Part shown: piece by piece, positions 33,467-44,458 of the stretch
Layout of the letters: each line of letters starts with the position of its first letter
How positions within the stretch are numbered: position 1 is the stretch's first letter
Origin: Cephalotrichum gorgonifer
Lineage: Eukaryota; Ascomycota; Sordariomycetes; Microascales; Microascaceae
Length of the DNA: 64,000 nt
Direction: 5' to 3'
Assembly: GCA_900312665.1 (NCBI GenBank)
Contig: ONZQ02000020.1
Coordinates: 302,760 to 366,759, forward strand
The notes under the pieces: model-generated
Told to the model about the DNA's origin: nothing
The model's input: the letters and a program-made list of their open reading frames with translations, nothing else
Database searches by the model: none
Position numbers and translations under genes: made by a program

Positions 33467-35684
33467 TATCGATGGCGAGGGTTAGATCCCGCAAGAGTTG
33501 AGTTGCTGAGAGAAAGTGAGGGAGAAAGAAACGACCAGGTTTTAGGTGGATGGGTCTCTCTTTCATATCCTTTTCGGGACACTCTACTCGACCTTTCTCG
33601 GCGGAACGGACCTCAACCTATCTTCACAACTTGTCATTCCATACTACGGCACCCACTCCAAGATATATTATACAAGGGCAATTTGGGTGTATCAGATGAT
33701 GAACCTATACCCATCCTACAACAAATGGCAATCCCTGTAATCGTGCAAGCTTTCAAGTGCAAGCCCCTACCAATCGGGATTTAGATTGAGCTCAAAGATA
33801 TGCCCGGTCACCAGGATATGGTAGTAGTGGTGCTAGAACATGTGGCAATTTAAGCATTTAATCAGGGGCGTGCTTTTCCGCTGTAAATAGGGGGTGAGCC
33901 ATAATGTACGTGGAAGAACCGGCCGTCGTTCTGAGGGCCGTCGCGGGCTAAAGTGCGGGAACCTATACTTGGATGGTATACATGCAGCGAAGGAGGGTGT
34001 CGGCACTCCGAGACAATATGGGGAGGATACTGCCGGTTATGACGGCGGATCGGTAGATATTGCCGCTCGAGGTGGAGACCAAGGTGCCCCGAGCAGGTGC
34101 CTCCTGAGGAGATAGTCTCTCAACAGCGCGATAGAGTCCGTTTCCTTCCGGTCTTGTCAGCCCCAGGGCAGGCAGTTGCATTCATAGTTAGTGTGACTGG
34201 AGTCATATTCCAAAGAGTTGAACTGATGTGAAGCGGCGAGCTACATTTGAGATTAGCCATCCTCGGCTATGTCGAAAATATTACAAAGATTTAAGTAGGC
34301 CATTAGATGACCAGATATGATACCTCTGTATCAGGGATCCTTATAGTGAACATATCTCGAAAATGAAGTCTTTTGACAATCATGGTCGCGAAATCATCAA
34401 TCCATAGAAGGTTCCGCTCCCTGCCTTCTCACATTGTTCGCTTTCTAGAAGTGGCCAAAGTACCGTTCGATATGCTCTGTCGCTCTCTATGCTCTCCATG
34501 AGAAGGCGCCTGGAGCGCAAATGTAACTATGGAAGTCGAAAGCCCATGGGGCAATACGGTGGAGACCATGTTAAGTGATAGGTGTGATTGGGTTTAGCGA
34601 GAAGCCTATTGCTTGCCATGCTGTTTCTAACGTCGCCCCGGCACATTCCCTGGCACGGCTGCCGCAACAATATACCATCGCATTCCCACCTACCATGGGG
34701 AGTATCTGTTCCTGAAAAGTGATACATTAGGTGAAGGGTTATCTAGTCCCTGTATAGGTGGCTGTCGGCGGCGAAACTGTTACAGTCTTGCGTTCTTCTA
34801 CCATTGAGCAAACCGCGAAATACTACCTGATATGCATATGTATATATCGTCAATCTCCGCCACCGGTGTTCTCATTCCGTATGAGCCTACCCTTCTACTG
34901 GGTTGACACTTTTTGCGGGGCTAGGAGTAATATACAGCCGGGTAATAATATAGTAAGACCGCGTGCATTGGTCCGTGTTAAGCCTGCAATTTATTTAGCA
35001 ACACCCCTCCACACCATGTTCCTGCCTATGCTCCGTTCCTCAAGAATCATGGCAAACAGCTTGAAATATGTAATCAGGTTCCCTTTCTTCCCTTTCACGC
35101 GTAATGACAGGCGCTCCTCCAATCCCAATCACGGTTCGATCTACTCAACTAGAACGGTATGCACGACACATATAGTGCAGGATGAATCACGGGTGGTGGT
35201 TTGGCTGGACTATTAGATGCCGTGACTGACTGCCATCTGCAAGAAGTGATCATATTCGTTGGATATGGTCCCTGACTTACGTGCTTTCGTCTTACAAGCG
35301 GTAAAACTCTCAGGAACCACGCCAGGGCGGGAATGAGGTCGACAGGGGGTAGATTACCAGGTTCCAGTAGCTCAAGCCACTCACTTTGAGCTTTGAACAA
35401 CCGACTGGCGAAGCCTTCCTCGTGGCCTTCCAAGTGCTGTGATATCTGTAGTCATACTCCTTAGGCGAAATTTCTATGCTTCTTCATCCCTCTGGCTACG
35501 CCAGATCCCCCCATATGATATCACTGTAGGTCGGGCTCTGTGGAACCGTATCGTGAGGTTGCCATCATATACCGGGGCTAGGGAGGCAAACTCTAGCAAG
35601 CAAATGATACTAGTCTCTACCGAATGGAACTTATATTTTGTTTCAACTAGCGTTGCATTCTTAGTCTTCTCTCCTTGGCCGACA
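33467..35684. other. Intergenic spacer
   Basis: About 2.2 kb with no recognisable gene. The frame at 34758-35216 (plus) has no conserved features. Confidence 0.45.
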
Positions 35685-36501
35685 TCAGGCAGCCCAGACC
35701 ACAGGTCCTGGCGCCTTGTAGCTTGTTGCTACCGGGTAGTACGACCACAGTAGTCCGGGATCATTAGCCCTATATGCACCAGGGAATGAGACTAGAGGCT
35801 CCGGGGTACCGTTTCCACCGCCTGTCACAGTAACCTGGGCGCAGGAGAGGTAGATCTGGGCTCCACCAACAGATTGGGCTTGATGTAACGCTATGCTCTC
35901 CACCCGGACGAGATAGTCACCGCTAGGTATATTCTGGGGGACCGTGAATTCGACAACCTCCTCGTCTAATTTATGCATGTTAGATGGTATTTTCCCGACA
36001 TGACATGGATACGCACGGAACACCTACTGTATGCGGGCCAAACCCAATCACCACCATTCCGGACGCCGCTGATGCTAGCAACCTTAGCCCAGACATTCCC
36101 TGCCGCATCCCACGTGTTGATGTTAGCTCCCTCCGGCACCTTGGCCATGTAGAATTGTACCGGGCCGAAGTGGGTGACGGCCGCATTGGCGACGAAGCCG
36201 AGTTTCTCGCCTGCGGCGATGGTAGCTGTTCCTCTACCGGGCGCCATCTGGAAGCACCGCATGTCTGGGCTGTTGACGTCCGTCACGCCAAAGTTGCCCT
36301 GGTAGTTCTTCGTCTGGCGAACGGAGGTCCATTCGTTGGCTTCTCGCTGCCCATTGATTTCAAGCTTCGAGAAGCGATCTGTACACGTGTTAGTGACATG
36401 AGACGACGATATCAAGAAGGCGGTGGTTGGGCTCCCTCACAGTGAGCCTCAGTCCCAGCTGCTAGCAGCAGGACAGATTGGAGGAAGTGGAGGAACTTCA
36501 T
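35685..36501 (-). CDS. AA9 lytic polysaccharide monooxygenase
   Basis: Three exons on the minus strand: 36501-36441, 36378-36028 and 35965-35685, giving 230 aa. The signal peptide ends at Ala19, so the mature protein starts with His20, the N-terminal half of the copper histidine brace. The second copper histidine is His90 in VTHFGPV, and the axial Tyr is Tyr176 in AQIYLSCAQ. Cys62 and Cys179 match the conserved disulfide. The C-terminus ends with the family-typical YPVATSYKAPGPVVW and there is no CBM1. It oxidatively cleaves cellulose or a related beta-1,4-glucan using copper and a peroxide or oxygen co-substrate. The mature Y-R-F-S-K-L start and splice phases agree across both 62-nt introns. 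Confidence 0.93.
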
Positions 36502-37114
36502 GTTATTCTATGTTGTGGCGTGGAGGCTGATTGATGCCAGGAGAGGAAGCACGAGAGATTTTCAAGTGGGGAGGCGGCGATTTGTACGTTGATATCTATC
36601 TCCTAGTTCATCTGGAGTTATTTTAAATGCCGAGCCGTTTAGGTGCCAACAATTATATTCCGATGGCGATATTGGGCTCGTTTATACAGATTCTATCTAT
36701 TCTCGCCGGCTGGGGATTTAGCCAGTATACTACGTCTAGCGGACCGTATTCAATTGGTGGGTTCAAAGCTTCGATCATATTAGAACCTCTGTCCATAGCA
36801 ATTCCTCCTAAAGGTGTGGTGGTTGAAGACGATGTTTAGCCCTTGCCATTTAAGTTTCCTGGCCAAACGGGGCGGCAGCGCCAATCGGCCCATGAAGCCA
36901 TATTGCAATTCATACTAGTTTAGCGGTCGTCTAACTAGGTCTTCTGACGCGTACATTAACTTGACAAAGGCCAGGCGTAGGCTTATGAACATGAAATTAT
37001 CGAGTATAATAATGCTGGATATAGTGTATATACATTGCGCCTGTTGAATGTCGGCTCTTAGTATGATGTGTATGGAATATATATTGGCACTATGGTACAA
37101 AACGTCTTCTCATC
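36502..37114. other. Intergenic
   Basis: Promoter of the AA9 gene and 3' flank of the racemase-like gene. Nothing else recognised. Confidence 0.5.
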
Positions 37115-37984
37115 TTAACACTGGCTTTTGACCAGAGTGAGAAGCATTCCAATCCCCACTTTCACACCATCAACAACTGCCACCTCTGTCCCGTTTGCGT
37201 CGCCGAGTAGCTCCTTGCTGCACCTCCTGATGGATCCTTCCAGTTGGTGGAGACCAGCGCATCCCAGGATGATGACTGGAGCGCCGGACTTTTCCAAATT
37301 CTGGCCACGCAGCAGCAGTTCCAAGGCTGTCTTTACGTATCCGGCCATGACTGACTCTGACTTCCGTTCGAGTTCCTCGGCTTGAACACCGACTGTTTCA
37401 CACCCAAGATAGCGGCCTATCGTCGCCTTAGGGGCATCTATCCCCATAAAATCAGTGATGGCATCATCAGTCCACTGGCGCCAGGAGTGATCCGTCGATA
37501 TGACACCCCACTTTCTCTCTGGGGCCGATCCTGCCAAGTTCATGGCGGTGACGACGCTCGCCTCGAAAATCCCTGTCACCGCGCAGACCCTAGGTTTCAC
37601 AGTTGGCGTATCGACTCGCCTTTTGTTAAGTGCGGTCCGGAGCTGCGTAACGAGCGGGTGTCGCGAGAAGCATGCCACAAGCAGGGCATCGTGAGTCTCA
37701 AAGTACGGCAGTATGTGGGGTAAGCATAGCGCCGCGGACCGATCAATGTCTTCGAGCGAGGACAGAGGCGGCTGCTGTTCGGGGCACGTGAAGAAGTCGC
37801 AATGGGCCTGGACACAATGGTACGGCGTTAGACAACTCTGAGGTCCGCCTTGAGGTCATGAAAGCGTCGGGAATGATATGCAACTTACATCAGTGTACCC
37901 AAGCTGGGCTACCAGGGGCTCGAGAGCTTTGGTGAAACCCTGGTTGCTATTAGGATTTATAACCAAAATCTTCACAGGCGACAT
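37115..37984 (-). CDS. Asp/Glu/hydantoin racemase family protein (Dcg1-like)
   Basis: Two exons on the minus strand, 37984-37889 and 37807-37115, give 262 aa. The N-terminus ILVINPNSN is the hallmark of the family. The two catalytic cysteines of the cofactor-independent racemase fold are at Cys78 (LLVACFSRHP) and Cys215 (VIILGCAGLHQ). The segment AVTGIFEASV is also conserved. Relatives act on hydantoins or allantoin; yeast DCG1 is a nitrogen-repressed gene of unknown reaction. The product is likely cytosolic, since there is no signal peptide. The 81-nt intron has GTAAGT and CAG ends. It lies among CAZyme genes without an evident pathway partner. Confidence 0.88.
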
Positions 37985-40900
37985 TTTCGATAAGTGGACG
38001 GGTGATGAATGAGAGGTGATCGGAATGTGTTGAGAGAGGTGGAGGGTGACGATATTTTCAAGATCCCACGTTTCTTATCGCTATCATTACCCGAAGAGTC
38101 TGATAATAGACGAGGAATTCTCCGATCAGAATGACGCTAATGGTAAACTGGTGAACCAATGAACAATCATGTGACCTGGTGGCGTCGGAGAAAGCCGACA
38201 ACAACCCCATACCGACAAAGTGATGCTCCACCTTTTCGTCCATTTTGATTACCTAAGCTGAGCGACCATGTTTTGACAAGTGAAAGGAGATGGCTCATCC
38301 AGGGATTCCTCCCCTCGCAACGAGGTAGCAGGGGTGTTGTCGGAGCAAGGAGAAGAGAAGAGCTATATCTATCAAGAAGAAGGTCAATGTAATGTATAGT
38401 AGGATCAAGGTGTGAAATATGTGAAAAAGCTCCCGACTAACAAGTTTGGTCCTGTAGGATATACTCACAGCAATGGCTTGGTGAACATTTTGTGTGAGGC
38501 TGGCTGCAGATTTATTTTACTGTAGCTTTCGTAAGTACTTGTAGATATAGTTATTAGGAGTATAGCGTAGTAGTAGCACCAAATACCATCTCTAGGGGCC
38601 CCGTAATTTCGTGGACATGAAGCCAAGTGGGGCTATCGTGGCAAGACACAGGCCGAGCCGAGGATCGGTTTTGGCCACCCGCAAAATAAATTGGAGATGG
38701 TGTACTGAGCCAAAAGATAGGCAGGACGCAACAAGCTAAGAGAATAACGTCTACAATCTGAAGACCTCATCCTGAACAGAAGATCCCTACCCCCTTGAAA
38801 AGGGGCTACGGACGGCGGGATGGAATATCTACACGAGAAATGGAGTTGTCCTCTTTGTGCGGAGACCTCACCTCTGGCAATGCCTGAAGTTCATCAACGG
38901 TATTTAACCTGAGGATATGGGATTATCAGTCGGGGTGCCACGGCCCCAGAATCCAGAAGGGCAAGCAGTGATGGGGGTTAACCCATACCCGTCTCCCCAG
39001 CACGCCAATGATATGTGAGATCGACCAGACGCGCGGGCGAAGATCCTTCATATGCGAAAGAATTAATGACACTCAGACATCGGAGGTAGCCAATGAGAGT
39101 AGGTCTGGCCCCTCGGCACAAAGGAAAGCCGTTACAGATCCTGTAGATCCTACTCATCTTGGTTCGCCTGGAATTACCCGATGGGTCGGCTCCGCGCTTG
39201 AGCCCGTGAGGACTGATGCAAATGGGAATTTCAAATGCTACATCAACGACTAAACTGCGCCTTATCGATTCCCACCCACGTGGCAACGGTATATGACTTT
39301 CGGATTGCCGCGTCCAGGTGGAGTTTAACGCGTTGGTAACTCAATCGCCCTTTAAACTCTCGACCAATGGCTCGATAATATCTCTCATCCTCTGTCATGT
39401 CATGCTGTCTGTAGAACCAGCCACTCAACCGGTCGATCCAGATTGCGAAGGAAAAGTATCTGGCCCCGGCACGGGTATGCTCAGCAGTGTTACAGATTTA
39501 GTCGACCGCATGGAATGTAGATTGCGAAGATTCTACGGTGAGAACACAAGTCCGTTCTTACCGTTGAACACCCGCTAACGCGGAACCAGAACCTCGTGCG
39601 TGGGGAAATCTGATTGCGAAACTGCGGAATTACCCAGCTGGGCTTCATCCGACCTCTACTCGTATATGGTCATGGCCACCAGGTCATTTTATTAGACCAA
39701 TGTCGGGTCAGTTAACTGTGACGGGATATTTCTGTACATTGCATTGGAGAAGGACGTCTGTAATACTAAAATCGAGGCCCTTTCAACATAGATTCTCGTC
39801 GTGGTGGCCGTCAATGAAATGATCTCGGCGGTCACTCTAGCCGGTAAACGCCGCCGCGAGAACCCGGCCGCCTAAATCGACTTTGGTTGACCAGTTGAGG
39901 TGGGGAAGGAAATTTGTGGCTCATTTGATTTATCATATTACTGTAGGAACCAACATGTAATAGCGGGCGGCTAATATATAAGCCGGTTGCGGTGGGCCGG
40001 CCAAACCATGAGCGGTATCGAGCATGAGGAGAACATTCTTTGGTGTTCTCGCGTGACCAGAAACGTTTTGTTCTACCCGGGTTAGGAATAGTAACTTAGG
40101 TCAACAGCCAGGTAGTGTCGCTTCTCTATGGTTGTTATGAATGTCTAATTTTCTTGTGGTTTTAACCGGACTCGGTGTGCTTTGGATCGAAGAAGGGGGG
40201 GGGGGGATTGGATGGATCGGATGTCTGGTATATGGGGCGAGTGGGTTTCGTCGGGGTTTGCCTCGATCTTACGCAAAGATCCGCGCTGTATATAGTAGAA
40301 GCCGCCCACGTTAACCCGAGAGTTTGGTTTAAGTTCCATCCAATTCATTCCCACCCGCTCGTTTGTTTCTTTAAACGGCACCATAATATAGCAAAAAAGC
40401 ATTGACTACATTGTCGCGCCCCCTGGTCCTGCAAGTACGGATTTGCCTGACGAAATACATATAGTACTTGGCCTACGAGTACCGGCGATCGTTCTCCACT
40501 CACTTTCCCTGATTTCAAGACGAGTGACGGAAAAATTATTCCGGATATACAAGTACACTCGGGTAATGCCCCGGAAATGATCACCTACAGGGGGAACCCA
40601 CCACTTCCTTCCCGCGCCAATAGCAATTAAATAAGCGCCAAGGCGGATCTTGAGTCTTCCCCGCAGTGTGGGAGACAGTTCCCCGCACGCCAATTACTGG
40701 TAAATCATGGGGAGACCACAGGCTGAATTGGAGAGCAACATTAGCAAATATACCCGCGGGCTAGCAGGGTTACAAGTGGATAGACACACGTGGTATGCGA
40801 AGTACCTCCTGGTATTATTGTTTACTCAGATAGAGGAAATGGGGCGCCCTGGAAATATGGAGCAGGGTTCCAGGAGTAAGCGAAGCGGGACCGGGACCTT

Positions 40901-41030
40901 GCAGTCCTGATTCCTCTGTCGTATTTTAATATAAAGAGCCCTCCGCCAGTCAGGTACTTAACAAAAAGGTGCAATCTCACGTAGCCATCATCGTGGGCCC
41001 TTCACTCGTTCTCTCGTACACACTACAACT
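37985..41030. other. Long intergenic spacer
   Basis: About 3 kb with no recognisable gene. There is a 12-nt guanine run near 40195-40206. Frames at 39008-39578 and 40145-40693 look random. The right end is the aguA promoter. Confidence 0.45.
40930..40935 (+). promoter_or_regulatory. TATA box of the alpha-glucuronidase gene
   Basis: TATAAA lies 95-100 bp upstream of the start codon at 41031. Confidence 0.55.
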
Positions 41031-43568
41031 ATGCGTAGCTTAATACTGCTCGCGTCCATCGGCCTCGCCGCCGCCGAGGATGGCTTGGCTGCCTGGCTGC
41101 GTTATGCTCCTGTCCCGTACGCTAAATGCCACCACAAGAACCTCCCCTCCGTCATCGTCACCCTCAATGCGACTGAGGGGCTACCGGTCTACACCGCCGG
41201 CCAGGAACTTGCGGATGGCATTAGCAGCATGTTCGGCAAGAAGCTGACCTTCGATGAGCCCGACTCTCATGGGAACCATCGTCCCACCGTCACTGTGGGC
41301 ACCGTTGAAGCTTTCTCTGCGAGCGGCGGCGACATCGAGGACCTACCGGAGCTTATCACAGATGGTTATTTCCTCGACATCTCCGGCGGCAATGTCTTGA
41401 TCCTCGGGCAGAACGAACGCGGAGCCCTGTACGGGACTTTCCAGTACCTCGAGCGCCTTGCTCAAGGTAAGGTGTCGGACGACTCGATTGCTTCGAACCC
41501 CGACGCCCCGATCCGATGGGTCAACCAGTGGGATAACCTCCAGGACGGCGGTACCCACGGAAGCGTGGAGAGAGGCTACGGTGGCGACTCCATTTTCTTC
41601 TGGGACGGCAAGGTCCGCGACGACCTCACTCGCGTCGGCCTCTACGCCCGCCTCTTGGCTTCCATTGGCCTGAATGCTGTGGTCGCCAACAATGTCAACG
41701 CCAACGAGACGATTCTTACCCCGGAGAACCTAGACGGCTTCGCCAGGATTGCTGACGCCATGCGCCCTTATGGTGTCCAGCTTGGCATGGCCCTGAACTT
41801 TGCCTCGCCTCAATTGCTCGGCGACCTGGACACCTTTGACCCCCTCGAGCAGTCTGTTATCGACTGGTGGCACACGACCACGGATTCTATCTACGAGAGG
41901 ATCCCCGACATGGCTGGATATCTCGTCAAGGCTAATTCTGAAGGTCAGGCCGGCCCCCTTACCTACAACAGGACTCTCGCGGACGGCGCCAACCTCTTCG
42001 CTGGAGCTCTGAAGCCTCATGGCGGCACCATGATGTTCCGTGCTTTCGTCTACGACCACAAGAACCTGAACCAGACCCTGGACTGGAAGGCCGACCGTGC
42101 TAATGCTGCCGTGGACTTCTTCGACGTGCTTGACCCCGACTTCGCGGACAACGTTGTCATTCAAGTCAAGTATGGCCCCATCGACTTCCAGGTGCGCGAG
42201 CCTGTTTCGCCCCTCTTCGCCCACCTGGAGGAGACCGGAAGCGCTATTGAGTTGCAGATCACTCAGGAATACCTTGGACAGCAGGCTCACTTGGTGTACC
42301 TTGCCCCCATGTGGAAGGAGATCCTGGATTTCGACCTTCGCGCTGGTGGCAAGGATTCCCCTGTCTCTGATATCGTTAACGGCAAGCGTTTCGGTAACGG
42401 GCTCGGAGGCTACGCTGGTGTCGTCAATGTCGGCCACAACACCACTTGGCTTGGCAGCCACCTGGCGATGTCCAACCTCTACGCCTACGGCAAGCTTGCT
42501 TGGGACCCTTCTTCGGACGCCCAGGAGATGCTCGAGGAGTGGACCAAGATGACGTTCAGCCACGACCAGGAGGTTGTCGATGTCATTACTAAGATGTCCA
42601 TGGAGTCGTGGCCTGCTTATGAGGATTACACTGGCAACTTGGGTATTCAGACCTTGACCGATATCCTTCTCGGTCACTACGGACCCAACCCGGCGTCGCA
42701 GGACGGCAATCCTTGGGGTCAGTGGACGCGTGCCGATGCTGATACTATTGGAATGGACCGCACGGTTTGGAACGGTACTGGATTCGCTGGCCAGTACCCC
42801 GAAGAGGTGGCTCAGATGTACGAGAACATTGAGACGACTCCTGACAACCTGTTGCTTTGGTTCCATCATGTTCCCTACACCCAGGTCCTGAAGAGCGGCA
42901 AGACCGTTATTCAGCACTTCTACGACGCGCACTACAGGGGAAGTGCCGTGGCGCAGACCTTTGTTCCTCGTTGGGAGAGCCTGAAGGACAAGATCGACCA
43001 GGAGCGTTACGAGCATGTGCTCTACCGCTTCATCTACCAGGCCGGTCACTCGCTCGTCTGGCGCGACTCGATCAACAACTTCTACTTCAACAAGTCGGGA
43101 ATCCCTGACGAGGCTGGCCGTGTGGGCAACCACCCTTACCGCATCGAGGCTGAGGATATGGAGCTCGATGGGTACAAGTCCTACCTTGTCAGTCCTTTCG
43201 AGGCGGCCAGCGGCTTCCACTGCATTGTGACGTCGGACAACTCGACCCAAGGGACGGCGTCGACGACTCTGAACGTGGAGACTGGCGTATACGATGTCGC
43301 TGTTAACTACTACGATCAGGCCATTGGAAACTCGACTTGGGAGCTATATCTCAACGAGAATCTGGTTGGCGAGTGGAAGGGTGACCTCGAGTACAACCTT
43401 GGCCGCGCCCCGTCGCCTTACATTGATGGGCACACGGCGGCTCGAATCACGTTCAAGGGCGTCGACGTCGAGTCTGGAAGCACCCTGCGCATCGTTGGTA
43501 CGCCTGACGGCCAGGAGGGTGCCCCCGTTGACTACATCTCCATCCTGCCCCAGGGTGAGATCGACTAG
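41031..43568 (+). CDS. aguA: GH67 alpha-glucuronidase
   Basis: Single exon, 845 aa, full family length. Signal peptide at about 1-15 (MRSLILLASIGLAAA). The product removes 4-O-methyl-glucuronic acid from the ends of xylo-oligosaccharides. Domains in order: N-terminal beta domain (to about 150), TIM barrel (about 160-470), and helical C-terminal region. Catalytic residues are the acid Glu304 in ANSEGQAGP, with the inverting pair Asp385 in YGPIDFQVRE and Glu413 in TQEYLGQ. The substrate-binding segment WVNQWDNLQDG is present. Many N-x-S/T sites fit secretion. Codon use is strongly biased to C/G third positions, as in well-expressed fungal genes. This bias leaves a 506-codon open frame on the opposite strand that is not a gene. 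I could not find a clear XlnR GGCTAA site close upstream. Confidence 0.97.
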   Translation: MRSLILLASIGLAAAEDGLAAWLRYAPVPYAKCHHKNLPSVIVTLNATEGLPVYTAGQELADGISSMFGKKLTFDEPDSHGNHRPTVTVGTVEAFSASGGDIEDLPELITDGYFLDISGGNVLILGQNERGALYGTFQYLERLAQGKVSDDSIASNPDAPIRWVNQWDNLQDGGTHGSVERGYGGDSIFFWDGKVRDDLTRVGLYARLLASIGLNAVVANNVNANETILTPENLDGFARIADAMRPYGVQLGMALNFASPQLLGDLDTFDPLEQSVIDWWHTTTDSIYERIPDMAGYLVKANSEGQAGPLTYNRTLADGANLFAGALKPHGGTMMFRAFVYDHKNLNQTLDWKADRANAAVDFFDVLDPDFADNVVIQVKYGPIDFQVREPVSPLFAHLEETGSAIELQITQEYLGQQAHLVYLAPMWKEILDFDLRAGGKDSPVSDIVNGKRFGNGLGGYAGVVNVGHNTTWLGSHLAMSNLYAYGKLAWDPSSDAQEMLEEWTKMTFSHDQEVVDVITKMSMESWPAYEDYTGNLGIQTLTDILLGHYGPNPASQDGNPWGQWTRADADTIGMDRTVWNGTGFAGQYPEEVAQMYENIETTPDNLLLWFHHVPYTQVLKSGKTVIQHFYDAHYRGSAVAQTFVPRWESLKDKIDQERYEHVLYRFIYQAGHSLVWRDSINNFYFNKSGIPDEAGRVGNHPYRIEAEDMELDGYKSYLVSPFEAASGFHCIVTSDNSTQGTASTTLNVETGVYDVAVNYYDQAIGNSTWELYLNENLVGEWKGDLEYNLGRAPSPYIDGHTAARITFKGVDVESGSTLRIVGTPDGQEGAPVDYISILPQGEID

Positions 43569-44458
43569 GGTGGATGGCGGTGGCAATGACACACTCATTA
43601 ATCAACTCCTTTATGTGTCATAATATCTAATGTATAAAACATTTCCCTTCAAACTTTAGAGCCTTCCTTGCCTCTCTAGTATTCTTGCGTTTCCGTGGTC
43701 GTGGTTTCCAGTGAGTTTCTCCCCCTCCCATAGATATCCGGGGTGTTGGCCGCATCCACCGGTATTAGGCCGACTCGTAGTGGTCCCGTTGTAGATTTGA
43801 CGTCGGCCGAAGTTGATGAATATGAGATACTACTGGCGCAAGGCCTTCTTCATTGATAAACTGCCAGAACTCGGATTCCGTTGAATTTGCTCAACGCTGT
43901 TGAGTGAATTCTGGCCTTCCTCTGGACCTCCCTTTGGCTTTAAGCAGCCTGGCTATATAACTGAACACGTCGAGAAATGATGGTTCCCGCACTTACTACA
44001 GACTCTATCAAGCGTGTAGGTGGGGATTAGATCTGGTGTACCATGGAATATAGTAAAACTGATTTGGACTTTCTAAACATAGCACGCGATCTAGAAAAAG
44101 GGATGGGTTAAGTTGTTGCTCTGACTGTCAAGGCTTCCTCCCGTCGCTTACCATATACGGGAGCGAGGAAGTAGTGCCTTTTCTATGAAAAAGAATAACG
44201 AGAAGGCCACTGGTGATTAGATTAATCCCGCATTCACCAGCTATATTATTTCGAATTCAATATGAATACAGCTTGTCACGAGCCTTAGTACAGCGCCTCC
44301 ACGGGTACTTTCAACTGCGGCTTGTTCATTGGGTCCCCAGCAAGCGAGGATAGCTGTGTGTTGACGAATGCTTCTGTGTCTAGTACATATTGCATTCATA
44401 ACCTCCAAATAAGATTACATCTTTCTCTGTCTCCTGAACATAGTGCACTCCTAACCTC
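43569..44458. other. Intergenic
   Basis: Spacer between the 3' ends of aguA and the transporter gene. No gene recognised. Confidence 0.5.

Noticed and set aside
34758..35216. A 152-codon plus-strand frame in the spacer left of the AA9 gene
   Set aside because: No motif, no signal peptide, random-looking composition and no splice partner.
41730..43250. A 506-codon open frame antisense to the alpha-glucuronidase gene
   Set aside because: It mirrors the strong third-position C/G bias of the sense gene, has no start context, domain or signal, and the sense frame is a certain GH67 enzyme.
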